Shown in pieces: positions 33,850 through 46,697 of a stretch of 64,000 nt of DNA. The stretch comes from Gnetum montanum (taxonomy: Eukaryota; Streptophyta; Gnetopsida; Gnetales; Gnetaceae). The DNA lies in assembly GCA_015680685.1 (NCBI GenBank), contig MNCI01007988.1:400201-464200 (forward strand), written 5' to 3'. The position numbers and the translations under genes are program-made. The first letter of the stretch is position 1. Every line of letters begins with the position of its first letter. The notes below the pieces were generated by a model that had not been told where the DNA came from, searched no databases, and saw only the letters and a list, made by a program, of their open reading frames with translations.

Positions 33850-35818
33850 TCAGGAAGAAATAATTATTAAGAGGTCACATAAATTCACACACAACAATTC
33901 CTCTCCTACAATATGATAATAAAGCCACACTTAGTGAGGAAGTTCATTGGAGAACCAATGAGCTATATGACGATGAAGGTTGGAGTATACAACTTGAAGT
34001 GGGAGTTTCCTATAAGAATGAACAAAAACAATGTCATCATAATGCATGAGAACCTAACTTACCTGATGATGATGAACCCCCACTAGCCACTACAAGATTA
34101 ATGCAAATAGAAGAGGTTGTTCGAATCTCATGTAGNNNNNNNNNNNNNNNNNNNNNNNNNNNNNNNNNNNNNNNNNNNNNNNNNNNNNNNNNNNNNNNNN
34201 NNNNNNNNNNNNNNNNNNNNNNNNNNNNNNNNNNNNNNNNNNNNNNNNNNNNNNNNNNNNNNNNNNNNNNNNNNNNNNNNNNNNNNNNNNNNNNNNNNNN
34301 NNNNNNNNNNNNNNNNNNNNNNNNNNNNNNNNNNNNNNNNNNNNNNNNNNNNNNNNNNNNNNNNNNNNNNNNNNNNNNNNNNNNNNNNNNNNNNNNNNNN
34401 NNNNNNNNNNNNNNNNNNNNNNNNNNNNNNNNNNNNNNNNNNNNNNNNNNNNAGGACATGGGTTTTCTAAGGAGAGGCTAATGTACCATATTATTGATGG
34501 GCTACGTAATGAAACAAGAGAGACCTTAGGAACGTATGCCCGAGGTCAACTATACAACCTACGAACCCATCAAATCCAAAAGCTTATTAAGCGGGTAGCA
34601 AAAGAAGAAGGAGAAATAGCTACATGGGAGAGTGTTGAAAAACATCAATGGGACCAAAATATTAACTCAACAAAGGTCCATGATCATAACAAGGAGAAAT
34701 CAACAAATCTCAAGATGGAAACATCATCTTTTCCAATACAACAACCGTTAGCAGAAGCTGAGGCAAAGATCAATAAGATGTTGGAATGGATGAATCAAAA
34801 GTGTGGAGAATATATCAACATCATTGGAGATAGAGTTTTGACAACCCAAGAGGCAGGACAAAACAATAGACATTCAGAGAAAAATAATTAAGGGAATAAG
34901 TGCTCAATTGCCAATCATACATATGAATGCAACATATGCCTATACGATCACCCCAAAGGCCAATGCCCAATACTGTTACATCTACATGAGCATTAGGGAA
35001 ACACGTTACATCCAAAGTTTGTACAGACATACTGTGTTCGATCATAGTGGCAACAATCCTAGTCGTGGGGGAATCCACCATTAGACTGGAGGCACCCTTC
35101 ATATTTTCTAAATCCGAATGCTTATCATGTTCAACACCCTGTTCCTTCAACTGGGCTGCCACACTTTATCTCACCACAATACCATTCTCCACAATACTAT
35201 CAGCCCATACCTACAACACAACCACCACCTTGTGCACCTTTCATTCCTCCTAACTTTCAACATTCTTATCCTTTCTCTCCTTCCACAATGCCACCAACTG
35301 TTCCTAAGGTGTTTGTACCATCACAACCAACGAACAACACTTGTGTTGCTGCTACTAATAGTAGTGAAGAGCCCCCTCAACATCAAAGGCATCCTTTCTT
35401 TAAACATGGCCGTAGGAAGGGACAACATAACGCTGAAGCCACTGCATCTTCCAACCCAACACAAGTCCAACAATGTGGTGCACCCTTACCTTTGAACCTA
35501 GCACCTCATGTAACTTCATCAGGGCCACCAACTTACACTCCAACAACTATAAGGCCCAATGAACACAACCATGGGAGGCATCAGCCCAATCCTTGCATAC
35601 CATCTAATGGTCCTAATCATCATAGTGGGTCAACTTGTTATCCAGGAACTACATCGTATGAAGTTCCCCACTGTGTTTATTATAAAGTGTGTGAAATCCA
35701 AGGTGATAAATATGGACCAGCTTCAATATTTCCAATATGCAAGGATCCTCATTTTCCATTTATTAATCCTTGTCATACTCAACTATTTAGTTATGCGGGA
35801 CATCCCCCATTTCAATGA
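33850..35818 (+). pseudogene. Element D gag-like gene
   Basis: After the gap the frame reads GHGFSKERLMYHIIDGLRN, a gag core segment, then a basic and Lys-rich region, a nucleocapsid-like CNICLYDHPKGQC (Cx2Cx3Hx4C), and a long Pro/Gln/His-rich tail to TGA at 35816-35818. Frame is constant from 34454 to the end; only stops interrupt (TAA near 34889 and several at 34995-35070). The part before the gap is too short to read with confidence. No protease motif follows. Confidence 0.65.
34136..34452. other. Assembly gap (317 N)
   Basis: Run of N inside the gag-like gene of D. Confidence 0.99.
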
Positions 35819-37224
35819 CAAGCAAGATTAATAAATATTTTTCATTTTCTTTAATTTTACAACTTTTTATTTGTCAGTTTTTCATTTTTCAACTTTTTGT
35901 TTTATCTTTTTATCTTTTTATCTTTTTTATGTGTTTGTGTGTTTTTCTTTTTCTATTTGTGTAAGTAATCTCATCTATGAATAAAACACTCATGTGGCTC
36001 ATTGGTTGAGGTGTGTTTTATGTTATTAATTCATGAGTGGTTAATTATTTGAATAGTGATCCCATTACACCCACTCATCCACTCTATAAATAAAGAGGTT
36101 CTGTTTGTGGGTACAGTGATATTCTTGAAATTTCTAAAACTTAAAATTAATTTTGTGTCATTTTACCTAGAATGAAGAAGGATGGATCAAGAGGGAATGA
36201 TTAGGGTGTGACATCAAGGGGACTTGTGGATTCTCTTTGGTGACATCTGTGGGAGTTATCATGCGATATGGTTGTACTAAGATCCTTGTAGATCTCATGA
36301 AAAATGGGAGTAAGAGTAATCAAAAGGGCACTCAAAAATAAAACGTTGTTCTAGGGGGTTCCACTGGAAACACATGCACCCATGCCTAAAGGTTGGCGGC
36401 TTCTCTGGATTCAGTAAAGTGAAAAAGAAAAAAAAAAGAAAGAGAAAAGAAAATGGAAGTGCCATAAAACAAAAATCACTCCTCCCATGTACTAAATGCC
36501 AAGTGATCGTACGCCTTGTTTTTTTGGTACTCTCATAGTTGTTCATCATGGGATGAAATAATGCGATGTCACTGATTAGATGGATGGACTTGGTCTTGAT
36601 CTTGGAATGATGGGTTAATGACATGTTAATCATGCTTTACACACAGGATTCATTGTACCCTAGGTTAGATACCTCATTTCCCAATTTCTATGATCCATTT
36701 CTATACTTCGTCTCATCTCATTGTTCATGTAATTGTAGTTCATGACCCATGTAACATATAATTTTCATCTCATTTCGGTGATATTTACATGCGTTTTTTT
36801 TGTGGAGTTAGTGTGGATTACATCTAACCCTTCTAGTGCCCACAGACACTTTAAGTGTGATTACATAAGGGCATAATAGGTTGAAACCTGCTTTAGGGAG
36901 GATCCACTTGTGTAATTTTGTTGTAATCTTCATTAATTCTCTAGCTAGAACACACGATTTCTTACCCTCATCTTAATTTTCATAAATTTCTTTCCCATTT
37001 ATTAACCCTCAAAACTTTAACGTTCCAATCTACCATTACATTCCCTTTTCTTCATAACTGCCAAATTTTTAATTGCTAAATTTACATCATTATCATTATC
37101 ATTCAAAGTGCCTCTCAAATTCATGTAATTACCCTTGCATATATTAATCCTTGTCCATGTCCTCGTTTTACATCAATAATTTCAAGAAAATCATTAAAAA
37201 TTCGGTCTTTTTCATGTGTCTCAC
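35819..37224. other. Spacer between the two genes of D
   Basis: T-rich tract at 35830-35960 (repeated TTTTTAT and ATCTTTTT), then mixed AT-rich sequence without supported coding. It may contain the 3' end of the gag transcript. Confidence 0.5.
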
Positions 37225-37345
37225 CTTAGTTGGGATGAGATATTGCGTATGCGATATCGCGTCCCACGTGATATCACGTATGCGATGTACCATATGCAAT
37301 ATCGTGTCCTATTTACCTATAGATAGGAACCCCCGCCGCAACACT
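37225..37345 (+). promoter_or_regulatory. Internal promoter of D copied from the LTR head
   Basis: GGGATGAGATATTGCGTATG, then CGATATCGCG, TGATATCACG and TATGCGATGTACC, followed by CCTATAGATAGGAACC. The order matches the LTR head at 40585-40675: TGATGAG, GTACGCGATATCGC, TGATATCGCG, TACGCGATATCGC, then TATAAATA. It lies upstream of the second gene, which starts after an acceptor-like GATTGCAG at 37797. A 5' UTR intron is therefore possible. Confidence 0.6.
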
Positions 37346-37797
37346 TAGCATCATTTGGCCATTTACATGGGGGGAATTTGTGAATTTTTTCTCTGCGACT
37401 TGAAATTGCATGACCCTTGCTTTTTCACTCATATTTCGTGCATTCGTGCTCTGATTTTAATTCTGTTTGAACCTGCTTGAACCCGGAGTGTTCAGTTTAG
37501 TCGTGGAGGAGAGACATTTGTCGAAAAGTGCCTAAATTTTTTGAAATTTGTCATCGTCCAAAGGACATCAATTAGGGTAATTAATACTAACACTTAGAAA
37601 AATTGTGCCAAAAATCATATGACCTTAAGTATATAGGGAGATTAACAATGAAACCCACCTAAGTTATAGGACCCATTATCATTATAATTTTTAGGCACGA
37701 TCACATGATAACATAAGATCTTCAATTAAAGGCATGTAGTAAGGTATAACTTGAATTTGAAAACAACCTTACTAACGTTTGGCCCGTGTGATTGCAG

Positions 37798-40413
37798 ATG
37801 GCCCCGAAATGTTCACAGTAGAAGGGTCCTACCCAAGGTGAAGCAAAACAACCTAGGAGAGGTAGGAGGCAAGGTCCTGCTGGACAACATACCGAACAAG
37901 AGGTGCACTCATTCAGTATCCATCAAGAAGAACCTCCTACCAAATGATCCGGGCAGGGAGAAGGAGGAGTTGTTGTTGCGCCTAAACCGGGTCAACAACT
38001 CATGTTACCCCCGGAATGTGTTTAGGCTATCCATACGAAGTCCAAAATTGCTTCAGTGATTGTGGAACTTAACCTCGAATCTTTTGCAAAGTTCACTCCT
38101 AAGGCTGTTAGGGATCACCTTAAAGGGTCTCCCTTATGGCCTGTTCTCTCTGAAAACAGTGCCTGGTACTTAGGTGAAACATACCTATTCTGGCACAATA
38201 AGGAGCAAGGCACCATGGTTAACATCAGTGGTGTGATAGTAGATTTTTCTACACAAGTTATTTCAGAAGTGTTAAACCTTCTAAATTTAGGCCCCCATGT
38301 TGCTTGATTATTCACCCAATCAGACCCTGATGTGCGAAAGGATTGGTTAGAGAAGGCTTATGGCAGAGATAAAGCTTTTGGTGAGCTGACGACAGAAGAG
38401 TGAGTTTATTTCAAAATCAGAACTTATCACCTCTTCCCCACTAAAGGTTTGAAAAGAATATCAACGTATGTAGCAAGAGGATGTGCAGTGTTGATGGGAA
38501 AGATTAACGCTAACCTTCCCCATCTATATTTGACGGAGATCCTAAGGCGATTTGAAGAGCGGAAGTCAGGGAAGATGGCACTCCCTTTTTCCTGCCTTAT
38601 CAAAAAATTGTGTTGACAGGCTAGTATTCAAGGATACACAAATGATGTCCTCTGAAAGGCCCAAAATGCTTCTTATGCTAAATTATTAAAGGTGCCAACT
38701 CCAAGAAAGAGCATTGGCAAAGAGTTGGGACCAGATGAAGAAGAAGAATAATAGATGACTGGATCACCCGCAGCTCAACTTGCAGGACCCAGTCAACCTC
38801 CAGCCACAGGTCCCAGTCAACAATAAGAAGCAAGACCCAGCACAGGCTAGGATCAGCCACCGCCGCAAGACTACAGACCGTTGATGAGTCATCTGAGGGC
38901 CATCGCCGAGACAGTTAGTTGGGGAAGTCGTGATGATGCAAACCTCTTCCATGTCATCGATGATGCTGACCAGTCTACTATTTTAGTAGATCACACACAG
39001 GGTGAGTTATCAATGCAAATAGGAGGAGGGGAAAGTAGATGGTCACAATAGATCTCTGGACACGCGGCATCTTTTCAAGTGCAGTTAGAGACTGGTGAAG
39101 GGGCCACTGTGATGGTCATGCAACACCAGGATGCTACGAGAGCTACTGAAGTGGTTGCTAATCACATCAAAGAGTCCTTTAACGTGCCTATTGTACCACT
39201 GGTAGATCTTTTAGGAGCACATGATGCTCAAACTATTTCTGGAACCTCAATGACTCCTACAGAACATGAGGATGCATTGGATAGATTGCTTCAAACAGGA
39301 CAAGTTTTGACATCCTTGTTTGACATCCCCCAGGATGTAACAACAATTCAATTAGACCTCATTTCCATAAAGTGGAAGTTGGTCCTATCTGAAGTAAGGG
39401 CAGAGCATGCTGAAGCTGAAGTGCAAAAACTACAAGAGTAGCTCGTAGCCTTACAAGCAGCACAACAGGATCCTTTGCAATTTGTTACCGTAGACTAGCT
39501 AGACAATTTTAGAACCGAGCAACTAACAAAACTAATTGTAGAAAATAAGAAGGTGGCAGAAGAAAAGGAGACGGCCACTTGGGATGCCTCCGCAGCTCAA
39601 GCACAAACTCATGCACATCTTAAGGCACTCAGGGCCTTACAAGAAGAGAATAAGCAGTTGGTTGCAGATAATCTTCGGTTGACTTCTGTGGAGAAACAAA
39701 AGAATGTTCTCAATGAACACTTTCATCAATTGCGAGAACAGTTCATTCGGGTCAACCAAGATGTAAGCCGTTTAGTCAGAGAAAATNACAACATCAATGC
39801 TTAGCACATTGATTGGGGGGCCATATTGGACACTTATGCCTATGCCCACCAAGCAAAAATTAAGAATCGGGACCTGCAAATCCAAGACTTGACTGAATAC
39901 ATGAAGTTGGAAAATCACCGATATGCCAACTTGGCCATGTTAACAGCAGGGTGCCCAAGGTTAGAGCTTGAGCAATAGGTAGCTTCCACCCACATCAAAT
40001 ATGAAGTAGAATTTGCAGAACGAAAGAAGTTGGCTAAAAAACTAGATGTCGCAATTTCTGAACTCGTGGCGGTAAAAGAAAGCTACCAAGGACAAAAACA
40101 TGTGGCAACCGACTTGGCTCAATGGCTAATAGAGCTTTACAAATACAAAGAGAAAGCCAAAGCCTATGAAGAGGAACGACGGGTGTTCGCAGCATGGTAT
40201 GTCAAGGCTAATCAGATGTTTCCGCAACTACCCTGTCCATGGGAAGTGTTGACTTCATCAAACATCGGAGCATCAGCATGGATGGCACAAGACCCTCAGA
40301 TCGAAGAGGAGAAGCTGTAGGCTATTCTTTAGCATTATCAACATTCAAATCTTGGAGCACGTAACAAAGGGAAAGTACCCATGGAGGAGCCACCACCACC
40401 AGGAACTACATGA
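37798..40413 (+). pseudogene. Second gene of D: large intronless accessory protein (nonsense-riddled)
   Basis: ATG 37798 to TGA 40411-40413 is one frame of 872 codons with no frameshift, broken by about 18 stops, most TAG or TGA. N-terminal basic Gln-rich region; then at about 38050-38620 a domain with WYLGETYLFW, ISGVIVDFSTQVISEVLNLL, YHLFPTKGLKRISTYVARG and ALPFSCLIKKLC, similar in layout to plant transposon-protein domains (PF20167 type, tentative); a Gln/Pro-rich linker; then a long coiled coil (about 39330-40200) with LRALQEENKQL and similar heptads. The order, globular domain then acidic or low-complexity part then coiled coil, resembles the antisense genes of A-C, but here it is sense and without introns. 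Confidence 0.65.
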
Positions 40414-40584
40414 GTTCCACATTTTTGTAGCTATAGTATTTTTTCTCTGTGTTGTGTCTTTCCACACTACGGCATTAGTCCATTTCGTTTTCCAGTTAAT
40501 AATCCCATACCTATCCACTGTGTAATCAATGAAGCTTGTTCTCCTTGTAACTCAAGGATGAGTTTTTATTCAGTCGTGGGGATC

Positions 40585-41490
40585 TGATGAGACACAATTC
40601 ACGTACGCGATATCGCATCTTCCCTATGATATCGCGTACGCGATATCGCACTCCACTACCATATCTATAAATAAGACGTGGCTCTCCCTTGTTCAGAATC
40701 CCAGTTTTAGAGTAGCAAAGCTCTGGCAATTTGATCCCTCTAGAGTTAGATTTTTTCCCGTGTCTACCTGCAGTGTGGTGAATGTAATTGTACGGTGTCT
40801 TTATTCGAGTGTTCCATACTTGGACACGCACATGACCAGCAATAAAGATCAAGATTACTTCATCATTGCAGCATTCACTTAGTTTATTTATTTGTTTGTT
40901 TATTTAATGTTATTTATTGCTTTCATAGTGTAGTGTGAGTATGACTTGATTACAAGCATTTACGGATGTGTACGGCTAGTCAAGGAATCGGTTACTCATC
41001 GCGATTATTCTCACCCTTAAACTCCTAGAAGCAAAACGAGTACGACTTGATTATGAGCATTTAAGTGTGACTGCTTGGTAGCCCAGTGGCGTATCCAAGA
41101 TCTACGCTTGGTAACCCAGTGGCGTATTTGGGATCTACGCTTGGTAATCCCAGTAGCGTACCTAGGAGCTATGTTTGGTAGTCCTAGTGGTAGTCGTGCA
41201 CGAAGTCCAAGATGTGTATAGTTGATCAAGGAATCGGTTGCTCATTGCACTTAGGCTAGATTAGATTTTCTTACCCTTTTCCTCCTAGCTTAGATTAGTT
41301 AATATTATTTTTCACTATCTTCAGGAGTATCGATAGAAGTAGAAACACATCATAAACCTCATCTAGACTAAACCATACGTGAGGCTAACTATCTAGGTGC
41401 CACAACTAGTCCATTTGCGGAGTTCGACCGGATCGTGCGTGCGACGCTAGTTTCGTATGGTTGAGTGTAGGGGTACCTCGCCACTCATCA
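40585..41490 (+). mobile_element. 3' LTR of element D
   Basis: 906 bp, TGATGAG to CACTCATCA, with TATAAATA at 40666-40673 and AATAAA at 40841-40846. Two GATATCGCG palindromic blocks precede the TATA box. It is preceded by a weak purine tract, CGTGGGGATC. Similarity to the 5' LTR is high with scattered substitutions and two indels. Confidence 0.92.
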
Positions 41491-41495
41491 CTTAC
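41491..41495 (+). repeat. Right target-site duplication of D (CTTAC)
   Basis: CTTAC after the LTR end, same as 32835-32839; the C RNase H frame resumes here. Confidence 0.9.
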
Positions 41496-42957
41496 TATGA
41501 TTTAGCAAAACACTTTCTTAAACAATTTGCAAGCATAGATGTCCAACATATCCCCTGCAATGAAAATGCCATAGCTGATGCACTAGCTACTCTAGCTTTA
41601 AGCATATCGCCAAACATGTTCTCTACTTTGCCTGCTTCAATAGTGGATTGCACTAAGCCTATAATTCATGTAACAAGCATTGCATCCATAAGTACAGCTC
41701 ATGCCCAAGAGTGGTATGGCGACATCAAGACATACCTCCAATAAGGAGAGCCCCCACAAAACTTAACATCTAACCAAAAGTATGTAGTATGAAAATGATC
41801 ACAGTAGTACGTCCTCTTAGGTGACAATACCTTATGTCGTAGATCCTATGATAGGATACTATTAACTTGTGTTAGTGGTAATGGAGCACAAAATATCGTT
41901 GACCAATTCCATGAGGGACTATGTGAGGGTCATATAGCTCCTTGGGTAATGGCAACAAAAATTAAGCATCTAGGCTATTACTGGCCTTACATGGAGTGCT
42001 ATTGCATCTCTAAGGTCAAGACATGTGATGTGTGTTAGCAACATGGGAACCTAATGCATGTGTCATGTACTAAACTACATACTATGTAGATCACATGGCC
42101 ATTTCAATTTTGGGGGTTGGACATCATAAGGCCTATAACACCTAAGTCTTCTGCAGGACACAACTTCATCATTACCACAACCAAGTATTTCAAAAAGTGG
42201 GTTGAAGCTATTCCCCTTAGGAAGACAACATCCTAACAAGTTTCCAAATTGATCCTTGACAACACAGTGACCTGATTTGGTCTTTCCATGACTATAGTCA
42301 TAGACAATGGGCCATAATTTAGTAGTGCAAAAAAAAAAAAGCCTTTTATGAAGACCTTGGCATCAAACACTCTTTTTCATCCCCATACTATCTGTAAGCA
42401 AATGATCAAGTAGAGGCTACAAAGAAGGTTTTTGTCAACCTCCTAAAGAGGATGCTTAATGATAGCAAGTGATGATGGCATGGATAATTAGTCTACATAC
42501 TATGGGCCTATTGCAGGACATGCAGAACTGTGATAGGTAAAACAACATATAATCTTGTGTATGGATCTAAAGCAGTGTTTCCTGTTGAATTTTAGGTATT
42601 TTCACTGTGCATGATCTTCTTGAAATTCATGGATGAGGTTCAAAACAATGAGTTTAGAACCATTGACCTTGTCTCTATAGAGGAGGAGCACATCCAAACA
42701 CTTGATTGCATCAAGTGGTACCAAGAGAAGCAATGAAAAAAGCATCATCACTACAATCAATATCAATTCCCAATTAACAAAGGGGACCTGGTTCTCAAGG
42801 TCATTCGTGAGCCCGCAGACAAATTCTTAGCCAACTGGAAAGGGCCTTTCTTGGTCATTAGGGCATGTGACAATGGAGCCTTTAAGCTTGTTGATCTAGA
42901 TGGCAATGAGTTCCCCAATCCTATTAATCACTCATACATTAAGCCATACTACACCTG
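41491..42957 (+). pseudogene. Element C RNase H (3' part) and integrase
   Basis: RNase H end: YYDLAKHFLKQF, DVQHIPCNENAIADALATLA. Integrase: LCEGHIAPWVM, IKHLGYYWP, CDVC, LDIIRPITPKS, VIDNGP-FSS and VEATKKVFVNLLKRML (D, D and E positions present), C-terminal ANWKGPFLVIRA, FKLVDLDGNEF and IKPYYT before TGA. About fifteen stops and a small A-run insertion near 42332 show decay. Confidence 0.85.
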
Positions 42958-42974
42958 ACATGTAGCCTCACATC

Positions 42975-43355
42975 AAGGTAAGTAGACATCTACTATGATG
43001 TTAAACTGACATAGATGTTTTCTATGATGTTAAACTAGCACAGACGTTCGCTATGATATTAAACTAGCACAAACATCTGCTATGAGGTTAAACTGGCACA
43101 GACATCCACTATGATGTTAAACTGTCATAGAATGTCCTTGTGCTATGACATTAAACTAGCACCTACAACATGGTCCACTATGACCTTAAACTAGCCATCC
43201 ATCATCTACAATGATGTTAAACTAGCATAGTGGTCTACTAGGACCTTAAAGTAGTGCATCATGGTTCACTTGAACCTTAAACTAGGATCACGGTCTGCTA
43301 GGACCTTAAACTACCATAACAAGCGATCTACTAAGACCTAAAACTGGGTTCACAA
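42975..43355. repeat. Boundary repeat after integrase in C
   Basis: About eleven copies of CTATGATGTTAAACTAGCAC at 30-36 bp spacing, then CTAGGACCTTAAACTA variants. Matches 24155-24520 in B. Confidence 0.8.
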
Positions 43356-44890
43356 TTTAGCACCTATAGTCCAACATACATGGTTCTATGAACAAGAGAG
43401 CGAGAATACTTCCAATATTCCATTGCCTAGCCACACCTCTCAGGAAAAATGGGGTGGGGCATTGTAGTTCTAGAATGAAGTTCATGTTATCAAGGAAAAT
43501 TCCTTTGGAAAATTTGCAACATCACCATCCCTAGTATCTTGTTGATCTTCTAGAGATTTCTTTTGACATCTTGCTGACCTTCCGGAGCTACTATCACCAT
43601 CGCCAATCATTCTAGTCATAGCTCTCATCATTAGCAACACTCATTGGAGTCCCAGCAATATTATGGCCCAGCCATAGTACTATCATTCTCTAACCCTCAT
43701 CATCACCTAATTCTAGAATAGCATTCGACAACATGACTCCTTGCCCTATGACTGATTTTTCTAGCTCCTATCTTTGGTGAGGATTCCTAAGCACTTGCAT
43801 CACCATTGCCTCTAGCCACTGAAGTGCTCACTTCTTGTGTGGCTACTAGAGCTTTCTAGCTTGCCACCATTGATTCCTACAATGGCCTTCCTACTTTGGA
43901 CATTGCATGCAACTAACACAGCACTCGTAGCACTTGCAATACCCTGGGTAGATAGGACTTTGCCCTCATCTCACATGGTGGTTGTTTTTTATTATTTTCT
44001 CTATGTTGCATTTGTAGGATGAAGCCTAGGAGGCATCATTCAATGGTGTGTGGCATCACGATGGAAAGGCATCACATTGTTCAAATGTGTTCACTTCGGC
44101 TCACCTAGCTACTTGAGAGTGCACATCCCTATTATCCCCTTAGCCAACCTAACCTCTACCTTTTGATCTTGCAATCTTCCACATCTCCTACAAGCTTCCC
44201 TAATGCACATGTAACCTTTCCTGTAGTTAGCCGCTGAACCCATGATAGACATAATGCAACTTGTCCCATGGGGAGCCTTTGTGGGCTAGTGAAAGCCCCA
44301 AATGGATGTAAAACAACTCATCCTAGGGAGGAAACACTTGTCCTATAGATGTGATGTAGTTTCCTCTAAGCAAATATGGTGCATAGTTCACCTGGAAATA
44401 CAAGAAAAAAGAAGCAAGAAGCAATACAAAAAAAAAGGTAAGCAAAAAAGTAAAGAAAAAAGAGAGAAAAAAAGGAAGAAAAAAATAAGAAGAAAAAAAA
44501 TGGAACAAGTCAAGTGCCCAAGTTGAATGTCATAGTTGCTGTCTTGCAACTAGTCCGGCCTTGGATCAGTTGTCTCATAAGCACTTCAATGAAAGGTTGA
44601 AATCCAAACGATAGGTCACTTTTGCATGCTAATTTCCTCACAAGCACTCCAATGAGGGATCATGTTATGGCAACAACCCATCATGGCATTACATCCCATA
44701 GCTATCCTTAATATCCATTGTCCCTTGGCCCATCTCCCTAAGCTATTCCCTATTGCACCTCATTAACTTGGCACTCTCAAGTATAGTGAAGCGTTGTCCA
44801 AGCGGGCATTGACAAATAGTGTTGGTATCATGTTCATTGTGGTGTTTCATATTCTTTGTCGACATCTCTTGAGTCAATCCTCCAAATTTC
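43356..44890. other. Non-coding 3' spacer of element C
   Basis: No gene supported. It parallels B's spacer throughout (see 24521-25880). A purine-rich A/G stretch lies at 44400-44505. Confidence 0.6.
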
Positions 44891-44906
44891 AACAAAGAGG
44901 GACAAT

Positions 44907-46697
44907 TGAAACACCACTAATTTTAGGCTACTACAATTCAATGGCAGATTTTTCTAAGTGTCAAAACTTAGGAAAAATTTTTCTAAGTTTGGTGTCACAC
45001 TATGTAGTGTAGATAGCATAGCACACTAGCAGTCTTGTGTTTGAAAAATTTTTCTCAGTCTACCTACTACACTCCCTAGCACAAGCAGTGTGACATAGTT
45101 CCATGGCCAGTCTACACAAATATCAAGCTAGAGGTGGTCAAGGTTAACTGGGGATGGACCAAATAGTTTGGCAAATTTTCTATCTCCTAGATTGTCAAGC
45201 TCGATACACTCTCCAACTTTCCTAGCTTGACATAATGTCCTAGTGGCTAGTCCATCCAAGTACTAGGCTAGAGGTCATTAGAAGTGCTTAAGATGGAAAA
45301 AAAAGTTTGGAAAATTTTCTATCTTTTGGGTTGATTATGCTTTGCTACGCTTCATAGCATAGCTAGCGTGATAGTTTTCAAGGCCAAAATTTTCTAAGTG
45401 TTGAAGAAGAAGTCTGTTAAGCTATTTAGACATGGAAAATGAATTTGACCATTTTCTGGCTTCTAAGGCTACCTATCTTGCTACACCCTAGAGTGTGATT
45501 AGTGTGGCATGAAGAAACATTGCAAATTTTGGCAAAATTCATCATAGTGTTGGTGCTATGCTCTACTACACTATGCAGCGTAGACAACGTGATGAGCCAA
45601 AAATTTACAAAAATTTTCTAAGTGGAAATGCCTCTGAATGCCTCCAAAAGCTCCTAGAACTCAGCATCAACCTTCATTCTAGCTCCAACATCCTTCCAAT
45701 AGCCAAGATTAGTAGTTTTCTTTGCTTTTGCACCTCCTATTAATCCCCAAAATTTTTCCTACACTTGACCCTACTCAGAGGAGGAGAAAGACGTAGTCCC
45801 AGAGCATAGGCTCCAAGTTATATTTGTTTTGGCATTGTTTGTAGGTACATGATGGTCCCTTAGACTCTGGCACATGTAGATTAGGTGGTGTGGTCATAGT
45901 TTCGTAGATTCTAAGTTCCTATTCATGTTATACAAAGCCTTACACTTTAAGCTTAACACTTAGAGCTTGACACTTTGAGTGTAGCATGCTAGTGTGACTT
46001 GTTCACACCCATGATATGTGGGACCTAGGCCACGTGGCATCTAGTCCACATCTCATGTCAACCCTAGCCCTACAAAAACCCTGATAATTAGCATTTTAGT
46101 GGTTTATTCACAAATCATTCTAAGAAACAAGCATTAGATCACTCTTTGCATCTTCATCACTCCTACACTTGAGCACCTGAGCTTGACACCTAGCTAAGTA
46201 CCATGACCTAGTCTTCCTTGCATTGGCATACTGTGATAACTATCAACCTAGTAGGTTCAGCCTCCTTTGTAGCTGCCAACACAACATATGCAACATCCTA
46301 GAGATTATGACCACACTACCATGCTACCCTGCTATGCCTGTCTAACACAACGTACCAATTTCACACAGTGTTTAATCAAAAGTTATGTTCCCTAGTCTTA
46401 GGGTGGTGCATTTCTTCACCTAAACTCTCATCTCATTTTCCTTCACCATATGTTTCAAATTTTAGCATAATTTCCTACATTTCCTACTACTAACATGTAT
46501 TTTTGGTTATTCGTAATACTATTTTCAGGCTTTTGCAAATGGTTATTATTACATCATGTAAGTCCCTATTTGATCGACTAGACCATTCAGGGTAGCCCAT
46601 TTCTATTTTCTCCAGTATAGCCCTCCAATGGACTCGAGGTTAGGTTGTATGCCCGACAACCTCTCGGTGTTCTAGCTACCAACATTTTTGAATGTCA
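44907..46697 (+). mobile_element. 3' LTR of element C
   Basis: Begins TGAAACACCACTAATTTTAG after the polypurine tract AACAAAGAGGGA (44891-44902), ends near GAATGTCA, about 1.79 kb. It matches the B LTR at both ends. U3 contains scattered words such as TAGCATAGC (near 45009 and 45355) and GCTATGC (near 45551). The TATA equivalent TACAAAAA near 46070 is eroded. Confidence 0.65.

Larger units (their letters stand above)
32840..41490 (+). mobile_element. Element D: complete non-autonomous gag-only LTR retrotransposon
   Basis: Full element of 8,651 bp with LTRs 32840-33764 and 40585-41490, a primer site, a target duplication CTTAC, one gag-like gene (to 35818) and a second large gene (37798-40413). 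No protease, RT, RNase H or integrase signal is seen, although 317 bases are unknown (34136-34452), too few to hide pol. It would need proteins from another element to move. Its LTR head is similar to that of F at 63592. Confidence 0.85.
27652..46697 (+). mobile_element. Element C: Ty3/gypsy (Tat-like) retrotransposon, split by D and 5'-truncated
   Basis: Visible parts: accessory gene (minus strand, 27652-30290), RT and the start of RNase H (30800-32839), then, after the D insertion, the rest of RNase H and integrase (41491-42957), boundary repeats, spacer and 3' LTR to 46697. Its gag, protease and 5' LTR are missing from the window because B was inserted in the accessory gene; they should lie left of B. 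Stops are more frequent than in B, consistent with being the oldest element of the nest. Confidence 0.78.

Noticed and set aside
44302-44526. Lys-rich open frame
   Set aside because: A purine-rich A/G tract in the non-coding 3' spacer of C; no counterpart in B.
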